NCBI GenBank assembly: GCA_013214715.1
Contig: JABSSB010000156.1
Span: forward strand, 1,399-14,020
Direction: 5' to 3'
Length of the DNA: 12,622 nt
Source: Paracoccaceae bacterium
GTDB taxonomy: Bacteria > Pseudomonadota > Alphaproteobacteria > Rhodobacterales > Rhodobacteraceae
In this document: piece after piece, positions 1-7,077 of the stretch
Numbering within the stretch: position 1 is the stretch's first letter
Layout: each line of letters opens with the position of its first letter
The notes under the pieces: generated by a model
The model's database searches: none
Told to the model about the DNA's origin: nothing
The model's input: only the letters and a program-made list of their open reading frames with translations
Translations under genes and position numbers: made by a program

Positions 1-1529
1 TTAGGCAGCTTGCTGGCCATGATCGACTTCAACCATGCTTCGGCATTGTCGCCCGACACCTCAAACCGCGAGAAACCGCTTATATCCATCAGCCCTACCC
101 CTTCGCGGATCACGCGGCATTCCTCAGCCACGATGTCAAAGGCGTTCGAGCGTTTGAGCGTCGGCGTTTCCTCAAAACCCTGCGGTGCGAAATAGAGCGG
201 CACCTCAAGATCCCAGCTTTGCCCCCATTTGCAGCCCGCCGCCGTCATCGCATCATGCGCAGGCGCCATTTTCAACGGGCGGCCCGCGGGCAGTTGCTCG
301 TTCGGGTAGGTCATCACGAAACGGCGCGAATAGAACTGGCCGGTGGTTTCACGGATGAAGCGCTTGTTCTGCGCGTAATCGCCATAGCGCGCGACATCCA
401 TGCACCAGGCATCCGCCTCTGGCTCACCATGGATCATCCATTCCGCCAGCGTCTTGCCAACGCCGCCGCCCTGCAGGAAGCCCGCCATCACAGCACAGGC
501 CGACCAATAGCCGCGCTTGCCCGGCACCGGCCCGACCAGAGGGTTGCCATCAGGCGAGAAGGTGAACGCCCCGTTCACCCATGTTTTCACGCCGACAGTC
601 TGCAGATCGGGATAGCGCTCAAATCCGCAGATCAGCTCATGTTGGATCCGGTCGGTCTGTTCTTGAAACAGCTCCATCCCATAGTTCCACGGCGCGCCGT
701 CCATCGCCCAATGTTCGTGATCTACCTCATAAATGCCCAGCAGAACACCTTTCTGGTCCTGCCGCAGATAGGTGAACCCTTCGAGGTCCACGGTCATCGG
801 CACTTCAAAGTCCAGCTTTTCCAGGGCCGGGATCGTGTCCGAGATCAGGTAATGATGCTTTAGCGGCGAGACCGGCAATTCGATACCCGCCATGCGGCCC
901 ACCTGCTTGGCCCACAGACCCGCAGCATTCACAACATGCTCGCAGGTGATGGTGCCCTTGTCGGTTACAACCTTCCATCCGTCATCGGTCTGGATCAGGT
1001 CCTCGACCTTGGTGTGTTCGAAATACTCCGCGCCGCGTTTCTTGGCGGCCACGGCATAGGCATGCACCGTACCCGTGGTGTCGACATAGCCTTCACGGTC
1101 CGCCCACATGCCGCCCAAAAGCCCGTCGGTGGACATGATCGGGTTCAACTCTCGCGCTTCCTCGGGCGTGACAAGCCGGCAATCCTCGATGCCGATCGAC
1201 TGAAAAACACGATAGGCCGATTGCAGCCATTCCCAACGGTCAGGCGTGCCCGCCATGGTCAGTCCGCCGGTCATGTGCAGGCCAATATTCTGGCCAGATT
1301 CGGCTTCGATCTCGGATAGAAGGTCAATCGTATAGGCCTGCAAGGCCGCCATGTTCGGATCCGCGTTCAGCGCGTGAATGCCACCCGCCGCGTGCCAGGA
1401 CGACCCCGCCGTCAGAACCGAGCGTTCAATCAGGCAGACATCAGTCCAGCCGAATTTTGCAAGGTGATACAGAACCGAAGCGCCCACGACGCCGCCCCCG
1501 ATCACAACGACACGATAGTGCGAATTCAT
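1..1529 (-). CDS. FAD-dependent dimethylglycine/sarcosine dehydrogenase-type protein with GcvT domain (3' end cut off)
   Basis: The first 509 residues are present; the rest lies beyond the left edge. Seen: an N-terminal dinucleotide-binding motif (G11-G12-G13-V-V-G16), then T40-A-G-S-S-W-H46-A-A-G, where His46 matches the histidine that carries covalent FAD in dimethylglycine dehydrogenases. The oxidase domain covers about residues 5-365, a linker domain follows, and a GcvT-like folate-binding domain begins near 428 (GLMDISGFSRFEVSG, about 479-493). Family members oxidise N-methylated amines such as dimethylglycine or sarcosine and pass the one-carbon unit to tetrahydrofolate; full length is usually about 800 residues. 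The ATG at 1529 is preceded by AGGGAGG with a 5-base spacer. The gene follows the amine-oxidase-like gene on the same strand after 95 bases. Exact substrate is not determinable: dimethylglycine, sarcosine or another methylamine are all possible. Confidence 0.9.
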   Translation of the reverse strand, partial: MNSHYRVVVIGGGVVGASVLYHLAKFGWTDVCLIERSVLTAGSSWHAAGGIHALNADPNMAALQAYTIDLLSEIEAESGQNIGLHMTGGLTMAGTPDRWEWLQSAYRVFQSIGIEDCRLVTPEEARELNPIMSTDGLLGGMWADREGYVDTTGTVHAYAVAAKKRGAEYFEHTKVEDLIQTDDGWKVVTDKGTITCEHVVNAAGLWAKQVGRMAGIELPVSPLKHHYLISDTIPALEKLDFEVPMTVDLEGFTYLRQDQKGVLLGIYEVDHEHWAMDGAPWNYGMELFQEQTDRIQHELICGFERYPDLQTVGVKTWVNGAFTFSPDGNPLVGPVPGKRGYWSACAVMAGFLQGGGVGKTLAEWMIHGEPEADAWCMDVARYGDYAQNKRFIRETTGQFYSRRFVMTYPNEQLPAGRPLKMAPAHDAMTAAGCKWGQSWDLEVPLYFAPQGFEETPTLKRSNAFDIVAEECRVIREGVGLMDISGFSRFEVSGDNAEAWLKSIMASKLP

Positions 1530-1624
1530 GATGACCTCCCTGACCTTGTCAGGCAGATACTATACAGTTCTGTCCAGTGCTAAGAGCACGTCTGCGACAC
1601 GTGATGTCGTGATTAGCCCGCGCG
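1530..1624 (-). promoter_or_regulatory. Leader of the FAD-GcvT gene with three small perfect dyads
   Basis: This 95-base spacer holds three short perfect inverted repeats. On the plus strand they are CGACA-5-TGTCG (1595-1609), GTGCT-3-AGCAC (1577-1589) and CCTGAC-3-GTCAGG (1539-1553). The last is a 6-bp stem whose arm shares two bases with the ribosome-binding site (GGGAGG, 1535-1540 on the minus strand). A minus-strand TATAGT (1558-1563) resembles a -10 box, but no good -35 lies at the right distance. It may be a promoter plus operator, or part of a readthrough leader. Only the dyads are certain. Confidence 0.4.
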
Positions 1625-2713
1625 TTATGACCAGCCGTAGGTTTGCCCCAACGCACCCAAAGCCGCCTGCGCGGCCTGTTCGGCCGAAGCCAAAGCACCT
1701 TCCAGAAACCCGCCATCTGAAGGCGCCAGTTCGGCCCCGGCAAAATGCACCCGCGGCGGCACATAGCCATACAATGCGTCGGGCATCCCGTAATCGGGAT
1801 GACCGTCCAGTGGCGCCAGATCTTCCTGTGCCGCCGTTTCGCCTTCGACCGACCAGTTTTGATACAGCACATCTCGTGGCGCTGCGGCCTCTTCCCCGAA
1901 CAACTCGCTGAGCTGCGACAACGCGGCCTGCGTGACCTGATCGGGATGCCAGGCTGCACCGACTGTCAGGAAGCCAAACAACGCCCCCTGCGAAGCATCC
2001 ATCGGAGAGGCATCATGTATTTCGCTCAGCGGTCCGGAATGGCTGATCGCATCACCATTCAATCCCATGGCCCGCCAGAATGGCGTGTCATAGACGGCAA
2101 TCAATTTGGCATGGCCCGCCATCCATGTTGGGATCGCGGCCAAATGGGCGGCGACATGCTGCCCGCCATTCCAACCCAGGGCGATATCCCGCGCCACAAC
2201 GCGCGGCGGAACAGCCACGATAACGCTGGCAAAGCGTTCATAAAACATCTCCGCGCCATGTTGTCCCGCGATCTCGATGTGATCGCCCATGTCCTGGATA
2301 CCTTTAATCTGGGTGTTCACCTTCATAGCTTTCGTCGGCAGGGTCGCCCGCAACCCGTCGGTCAGAATCTGTACCCCTCCATTCAGCCGCAAAGCCCCGC
2401 CCATCGTGGCCATGGTCAGATCGCGGCGCACCGCTCCAGCCTGGTCCTGAAAGACCAGATTGCCTTCGGTCGGCTGATCGAACACCCGCCCGCCAAACCG
2501 GGTTGCCAGCGCCAACATTCTTGCATTCTGAGGCCAGATCCAGCTTGGCCCAAGATCATAACGCGCCGTTCCGCCCAAAGCCGGGCGGGACAGAACCCGC
2601 CCACCAAACCGAATGCGCGCCTCGTAGACCGTGACCGATACACCAGAACGATGCAGGATATCGGCAGCTGCCAATCCGCTCAGCCCACCGCCGATGATCG
2701 CAACATTTCTCAT
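1625..2713 (-). CDS. Flavin-containing amine oxidase-like oxidoreductase
   Basis: 362 residues. Seen: an N-terminal FAD-binding fold with G8-G-G-L-S-G13, the ribose-binding Glu31 and the following R-F-G-G-R motif (35-39), and a C-terminal flavin signature F324-A-G-A-E-L ending in GGFLEGALASAEQAA (about 334-348). This layout is that of the monoamine oxidase/phytoene desaturase-like superfamily. No covalent-FAD cysteine motif is evident, so FAD is probably non-covalent. No signal peptide is visible, suggesting a cytoplasmic enzyme. The chosen ATG at 2713 overlaps the stop of the upstream cupin gene as ATGA and has GGAGG four bases before it. An in-frame start further upstream (2821) would add 36 residues with no family match and lies inside the cupin gene. 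The overlap suggests translational coupling with the cupin. The substrate amine is unknown; a non-amine substrate is possible. Confidence 0.85.
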   Translation of the reverse strand: MRNVAIIGGGLSGLAAADILHRSGVSVTVYEARIRFGGRVLSRPALGGTARYDLGPSWIWPQNARMLALATRFGGRVFDQPTEGNLVFQDQAGAVRRDLTMATMGGALRLNGGVQILTDGLRATLPTKAMKVNTQIKGIQDMGDHIEIAGQHGAEMFYERFASVIVAVPPRVVARDIALGWNGGQHVAAHLAAIPTWMAGHAKLIAVYDTPFWRAMGLNGDAISHSGPLSEIHDASPMDASQGALFGFLTVGAAWHPDQVTQAALSQLSELFGEEAAAPRDVLYQNWSVEGETAAQEDLAPLDGHPDYGMPDALYGYVPPRVHFAGAELAPSDGGFLEGALASAEQAAQAALGALGQTYGWS

Positions 2714-3381
2714 GCAGCCTCCATGCCTTTCAGATGGCCGGATTTTATCCAGACCCGCGCGCCTTGATCGCCCGCGCGCGCCGTCAGCGCCGCGCCGACA
2801 GGCAAGCGCAACCAATCCCATCTACCCAGCGTGTCACCCTCGCTGACAAACCCACCGTCCAGCACGAAGACTTCCAGCCCGTCTTGTGGCGGAAGGGCAA
2901 CCTCTGTGCCAGGCGCCCAGACTTCCAGCCGGACATCTTCATGCCCATCGTGGAACAGGGGCAGCACCTTGACACCCGCGCGCCCAGCCGCATCCACTGG
3001 TGCGGATTTGCTCATATCGGTGCGGATATGGGTGCGGTCTTCGGGGTCAAACTGGTGCAGCTTCACCATGATCGTTGTGCCCGGAGCCGAAGCCGGCGTA
3101 TGCGCCGATGTCGGCGGGTTACGGATATAGCTGCCCACACCGAAATCGCCATGTTCGTCCTGAAACACGCCATCGAGTACAATAAACTCTTCCCCGCCAT
3201 CATGGGTATGCGCCGAAAAAGCTGATCCGGGAGCAAATCGCACGATGGTGGTGGCGCGGGCGATTTCTTCCCCGATACGGTCGAGCATTTTGCGCTCCAC
3301 CCCGGCCATCGGGGATGGCACCCACTCCGTTTCGTCAAAGCGCATCACCACACGCTGAGTAAAATCAGCATTGATCTTCAT
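2710..3381 (-). CDS. Two-domain cupin protein, ChrR-like cupin fold
   Basis: 223 residues. The first cupin (about 40-110) keeps a full metal-site pattern: H58-T-H60-D-G-G-E64-E-F, then a conserved YIRNPP stretch and H94-T-P. This wording strongly resembles the C-terminal cupin of ChrR-type zinc anti-sigma factors, but the N-terminal sigma-binding helical domain of ChrR is absent. The second half (about 140-215) repeats the cupin pattern (LEVFVLDGGF) but the histidines are replaced (ALPPQDG), so it probably binds no metal. A GGAGG lies five bases before the ATG. The gene leads a minus-strand pair with the amine-oxidase-like gene (4-base overlap), so it may sense or process something linked to that enzyme. 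A catalytic dioxygenase-type role or a plain binding role are both possible; none is proven. Confidence 0.8.
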   Translation of the reverse strand: MKINADFTQRVVMRFDETEWVPSPMAGVERKMLDRIGEEIARATTIVRFAPGSAFSAHTHDGGEEFIVLDGVFQDEHGDFGVGSYIRNPPTSAHTPASAPGTTIMVKLHQFDPEDRTHIRTDMSKSAPVDAAGRAGVKVLPLFHDGHEDVRLEVWAPGTEVALPPQDGLEVFVLDGGFVSEGDTLGRWDWLRLPVGAALTARAGDQGARVWIKSGHLKGMEAA

Positions 3382-3627
3382 TTCCGCCTCCGTCGGGCCG
3401 GGCCCGTTGCAATCACGTCAGGACCCAAGAGATGTGAACGCGCCTTGCCATTGTTAGGATAATCACGAAATCGTAACCAAGCTGCAAACGCGAAACGTAA
3501 ATTCTGGATGTCAGCGGTTGAGAGTCAGATTTTTGAACACCCCCAATAACCCTTAACGTAATATCGGTCACTGGACGCCATGCCTGCATCAGGCTAGAGG
3601 ACGCAAACCGCAAAGACAGGAGCGCGC
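3382..3627. promoter_or_regulatory. Divergent intergenic region (cupin operon / ArnT-like gene)
   Basis: This 246-base spacer must hold promoters for the leftward cupin gene and the rightward glycosyltransferase. On the plus strand TTGAAC (3533-3538) and TAATAT (3559-3564) look like promoter boxes, but the 20-base spacing is too long for a standard pair. Two near-identical words, CGAAATCGTAA (3466-3476) and CGAAACGTAA (3491-3500), lie 25 bases apart and could be binding sites for one regulator. A small perfect hairpin, GCCTG-CAT-CAGGC, sits at 3582-3594 in the leader of the glycosyltransferase. No clear minus-strand promoter was recognised. Confidence 0.35.
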
Positions 3628-5289
3628 GTGATCAAGACAACACTGACCCGGATCGACGCGGCGCTGTCGCGGCTGGCTTTGGCACGGCGCGGCTGGGGCG
3701 TGGTATTTGTCGCGCTGCTATCTCTGATGCTGAGCCTGCCGGGCTTTTTCGACCTGCCAGCGGTAGACCGAGATGAAAGCCGGTTCAGCCAGGCCACCAA
3801 GCAGATGGTGGAAACAGGCGATTACATCGATATTCGCCTTGGCGATCAGACCCGCTACAAGAAACCGGTAGGCATCTACTGGCTGCAATCCATCCCAGTG
3901 CGCATCGTGGGCCCTGAGCTGGCGCGAGAAATCTGGGTCTACCGCCTGCCTGCTTTGACGGGAGCAATGCTGGCCAGTGTGCTGACCTATCTGATCGCCG
4001 CTACGCTTGTCGGACCCAAGCCAGCGTTGTTGGCAGGCGGGCTGATGGCGGCCACTTTGGTTCTGGGGGCGGAAGCCCGACAGGCCAAGACGGATGCGGC
4101 GCTTTTGGCCTCCATCCTTGCGGCGCAATATGTTTTGGCACGGCTGTGGATGCAGGGCGGCGACGCGATCCGCAAAACCTGGCCTTGGCTGTTTTGGGCC
4201 GGGCTGGGCGCATCAATGCTGATCAAGGGGCCAATCGGTGTAATGGTGGTCGGATTGACGGCGGCGGGTCTTTCGGTGTTGCGCCGCGATCTGCGCTGGC
4301 TGCTGCCGCTGCGATTTGGGCCGGGTCTGGCACTCTTCGCGGTGATTGTTCTGCCCTGGTATGTGTTGATCACGCTGAAGGCGGGCAGCGCATTCTGGGC
4401 GGAAAGCCTGGGACAGGACATGCTGGGCAAAGTGACCGAAGGCCAGGAAGGCCACGGCGCGCCGCCAGGCACCTACCTGCTGCTGGCCTGGGTCACATTC
4501 TGGCCTGCCGCGCTGATCCTGCCGTTTGGCATTGCCTATGCGTGGCGCGAAAAGCTGACACCAGCCGTTCAGTTCTGTCTGGCCTGGATTGTGCCCTTCT
4601 GGCTGATCTTTGAAATCGTCGCGACCAAGCTGCCGCATTACACCCTGCCGACCTATCCGGCCTTGGCTGTGCTAACGGCCGCGGGCTGGCTGGCGCGCCC
4701 CCAAAACAGCCGCCCCGGTTGGCCGCATGCCGTTTTGATCGCCGTGCTGTTGCTGATTGGCGCCGCGCTGACCATCGTACCGGTCGCTGCCAGCCTGACC
4801 ATCAGCATCGGCCCCAGCCTGATTTGGGCCCTTGGCGCTGTTCTGGTTCTGCTTGGCGGCCTCGCCAGTTGGTACGCCTTGCGGGCGGGTCAAGGTATGG
4901 TCCCCTTGATCGGCATGGCCTTGATGAGCGCCGGGCTCGGCTTTGCATTTTATGGCCATCTTGGGCAGGTTCAGTATCTCTGGCCGGCCAAACAACTGGC
5001 CCGGATCGAAGCGGATCAACAGATGTGTGACGAGGCTGTGCTGGCCTCGATCGGCTATCATGAACCGTCGCTGCAACTCCAAAGCCGCCTGCGTCCGGTT
5101 CTGACCCACGCGCCACAGGCGGCCGAGATCGCCAGAACCGCCGATTGCGCCTTGATCTATGTCGCGGCACCCGAGCGCGATGCTTTCCTCGACGCGCTGC
5201 CCGATGCTCCTGCCGCGATTGCAGTGGTCGAAGGCATGAACCTAGGCACGGGGCGCGAACAGATGATCGAGGTCTACCGGTTCGACTGA
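3628..5289 (+). CDS. ArnT-like GT-C family membrane glycosyltransferase
   Basis: 553 residues, close to the usual ArnT length of about 550. Start is GTG at 3628, with AGGAG five bases upstream. Seen: a first membrane helix (about 23-41) followed by the periplasmic-loop motif D47-R-D49-E50-S-R-F and R-Y-K-K-P80-V-G-I-Y-W, the signature of ArnT/PMT-type enzymes (GT83/GT39) in which the acidic residues are catalytic. Many further hydrophobic helices follow, and a soluble C-terminal domain spans about 455-553. Such enzymes take a sugar from a polyprenyl-phosphate carrier on the periplasmic face and transfer it, classically to lipid A phosphate. It is the only plus-strand gene between two minus-strand blocks and ends in a 16-base tail-to-tail overlap with the second GT-C gene. 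Sugar and acceptor are not determinable. Confidence 0.88.
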   Translation: MIKTTLTRIDAALSRLALARRGWGVVFVALLSLMLSLPGFFDLPAVDRDESRFSQATKQMVETGDYIDIRLGDQTRYKKPVGIYWLQSIPVRIVGPELAREIWVYRLPALTGAMLASVLTYLIAATLVGPKPALLAGGLMAATLVLGAEARQAKTDAALLASILAAQYVLARLWMQGGDAIRKTWPWLFWAGLGASMLIKGPIGVMVVGLTAAGLSVLRRDLRWLLPLRFGPGLALFAVIVLPWYVLITLKAGSAFWAESLGQDMLGKVTEGQEGHGAPPGTYLLLAWVTFWPAALILPFGIAYAWREKLTPAVQFCLAWIVPFWLIFEIVATKLPHYTLPTYPALAVLTAAGWLARPQNSRPGWPHAVLIAVLLLIGAALTIVPVAASLTISIGPSLIWALGAVLVLLGGLASWYALRAGQGMVPLIGMALMSAGLGFAFYGHLGQVQYLWPAKQLARIEADQQMCDEAVLASIGYHEPSLQLQSRLRPVLTHAPQAAEIARTADCALIYVAAPERDAFLDALPDAPAAIAVVEGMNLGTGREQMIEVYRFD

Positions 5290-6782
5290 CCCTGTTCGAA
5301 ACAATCAGGCGGCATCAAAACCATCGTAATGGGCGCGGATTTGAACCCGTCATCTCCGGTCACCCACTGGTCAATCGGCTGCTCCGAGAGCGGCTCACAG
5401 GGCAGGCCGCGGTCTCCGACCCGGACAAAGACAAACGGATCATCCAGCCCCCAGGGATAAGGGTAGATCTGGGCATAATAGTGCTGCGGCCGACCGCGCG
5501 GCGGCTCCGACCAGATTGCCACATCCATGTCCCGCGCGGCGTGAAACAGCTCGGCCAGAAGATCGCGGTTTTCGGCCACGATCACCGTCTGCCCGGCCTT
5601 GGCCGTGCTGTCCAAAACGCGATCGGCAAGCGCCTTGCGTCCGACATAGCGGCGCAGGACCAGCCGGTCTTCGGCGCCCAAACGCCAGCTTGTGGCCTGG
5701 GTCACAGCAACCGGTACTGCTGCCGTGATCGCCAGATTGAACGCCAAACCGATCCAAAGCCACCGCCGCGCCCGCACCCACAGTACCGGCACCACCAACA
5801 GAACCGCTGCCACATAGGCGGTCGCAGCCCAGTTGGCATAAGCCCGGCTGAGAAGCGCCTGCACCGCCACCAAAACGATGATTGGCAGACACATCCACGC
5901 CAACCAGCGCAGGCGCGGGCCGGGATTGGCCGATATCATCGCTTTGGGCGCCCACCATAGCAGCGCTGCAAAAAACACCGGCCCCATCACCGCGAATTGC
6001 GCGCCAAAAAACTCGGCGGCCTTGTCGGGATGCAAAGCGATCCCCGAGCGGTTGACCCAATCCACATTGTCAGCGGTATGGGCCAGCGTGGTCAGATCAT
6101 TCTGCAGGTTCCAGATCACATTGGGGGAAATCACAGCCGCAAACGCTGCAACCGCGACATAGAAGTCCAATCGCCGGATGCGATAGGCTGGCACAAACAG
6201 CGCGCCCAGCGCCGCCCCCATCCAGAAATAGATCGCGGCATATTTGGCCATCATGCCCAGCCCGATCGCAGCCCCCATGCAGATTGCGACTGCCACAGAG
6301 GGTTTTTCAACCAAACGCATGTACAAGACCACCGCCAGCGCAAAGAACGGCAGCAGGATCGTATCGGTCGAAATCAGGAAGGACCCCACCGCAATCAGCG
6401 GCATGGAGACATAGATCACGCCAACCAATGCCGCCGCCGGAGCGGAGGTAAATCGCCGCGCGCCCAGCATCAGGATCAAGGCCGTGGCCGCGTGAAACAG
6501 TGACCCGACCATGCGGATCCAGAACGGCTCGCTTGATCCGGCCAAATCCGTGACTGCGCGCAGCACCCAGCCAATCAGCGGCGGTTTGGAGAAATAGCCC
6601 CAATCGAGCGCCTGACCCCATTGCCAGTATTGCAACTCGTCCACGAACAGATCGGCAGTGGAAAAGCGCAAAAGCACAAGCCGATAGGCCGTGATCGCAG
6701 CAATCACGGCACACCCCCAGATCAAGGCGGCCTGACCGCCTGCGGGATCAGAGCTTGGCGGCGGCGGCGCGTTTTTCGGCAT
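5274..6782 (-). CDS. GT39/PMT_2-type membrane glycosyltransferase
   Basis: 502 residues. Seen: a first helix (about 19-38), then V-D48-E49-L-Q-Y-W-Q-W-G-Q with G62-Y-F-S-K-P-P-L-I-G-W72, a classic first-loop signature of bacterial dolichyl-phosphate-mannose-mannosyltransferase-like (GT-C) enzymes. A series of hydrophobic segments follows, with a soluble C-terminal tail from about 385. Expected role: periplasmic transfer of a sugar from a polyprenyl-phosphate donor to a glycolipid or protein. The ATG at 6782 lies inside the preceding LAB_N gene (35-base overlap) and has only a weak ribosome-binding site. A TTG at 6725 or GTG at 6707, beyond the LAB_N stop at 6748, are in-frame alternatives that would remove most of the proline-rich N-terminus. 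Together with the GT2 and LAB_N genes it forms a complete donor-synthesis, membrane and transfer set. Confidence 0.87.
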   Translation of the reverse strand: MPKNAPPPPSSDPAGGQAALIWGCAVIAAITAYRLVLLRFSTADLFVDELQYWQWGQALDWGYFSKPPLIGWVLRAVTDLAGSSEPFWIRMVGSLFHAATALILMLGARRFTSAPAAALVGVIYVSMPLIAVGSFLISTDTILLPFFALAVVLYMRLVEKPSVAVAICMGAAIGLGMMAKYAAIYFWMGAALGALFVPAYRIRRLDFYVAVAAFAAVISPNVIWNLQNDLTTLAHTADNVDWVNRSGIALHPDKAAEFFGAQFAVMGPVFFAALLWWAPKAMISANPGPRLRWLAWMCLPIIVLVAVQALLSRAYANWAATAYVAAVLLVVPVLWVRARRWLWIGLAFNLAITAAVPVAVTQATSWRLGAEDRLVLRRYVGRKALADRVLDSTAKAGQTVIVAENRDLLAELFHAARDMDVAIWSEPPRGRPQHYYAQIYPYPWGLDDPFVFVRVGDRGLPCEPLSEQPIDQWVTGDDGFKSAPITMVLMPPDCFEQGQSNR

Positions 6783-7065
6783 AGATCAGCCACAGGTTAC
6801 GCGTGTAGACAACGATGCCCAGCGATTGGCCCAACATGAAAACAGGGTCGCCGCGATGCACGGCATAGGCAAACAGGGTCAGGCCGCCGACAATGGAAAA
6901 CCACCAGAAGGCTTCTGGAACGACCGACCGGTTTTCCTTTTCCGACGCGATCCATTGGACGATGAAGCGCATCGAAAACAGCATCTGTGCAAACAATCCG
7001 ACGATCACCCAGATCAGTTCCCCGGTCGAGGTGACCTTGAAGAACCCCATCAACGCCTCAAGCAT
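6748..7065 (-). CDS. Small LAB_N-domain inner-membrane protein
   Basis: 105 residues with three hydrophobic segments (about 17-36, 52-69, 75-95). Seen: the LAB_N (lipid A biosynthesis N-terminal) wording, namely R33-F-I-V-Q-W-I-A-S-E, S47-V-V-P50-E-A-F-W-W-F-S, and D73-P-V-F-M-L-G-Q-S-L-G followed by Y-T-R-N-L. The domain is named from fusions to lipid A disaccharide synthase, but it also occurs alone, next to polyprenyl-phosphate glycosyltransferases. To my knowledge LAB_N is grouped with PQ-loop/SWEET-like three-helix proteins, which makes a carrier or flippase role plausible; that is inference. A GAGG lies about seven bases before the ATG, overlapping the region of the GT2 stop. It starts 12 bases after the GT2 gene and overlaps the next glycosyltransferase by 35 bases, so it is tightly coupled to both. 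Confidence 0.85.
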   Translation of the reverse strand: MLEALMGFFKVTSTGELIWVIVGLFAQMLFSMRFIVQWIASEKENRSVVPEAFWWFSIVGGLTLFAYAVHRGDPVFMLGQSLGIVVYTRNLWLIYAEKRAAAAKL

Positions 7066-7077
7066 TCCGATCCCTCG

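Noticed and set aside
219..863. 214-codon plus-strand frame inside the left-edge gene
   Set aside because: The minus strand runs open from 1529 to the edge with a strong dehydrogenase/GcvT match, so this is its complement.
1745..2767. 340-codon plus-strand frame opposite the amine-oxidase-like gene
   Set aside because: Shadow frame with no motifs; the minus-strand product has clear FAD-binding signatures.
5280..5300. Bidirectional terminator at the convergent gene ends
   Set aside because: Only a 5-bp TTCGA/TCGAA pairing with a 10-base loop and no T-run on either side; too weak.
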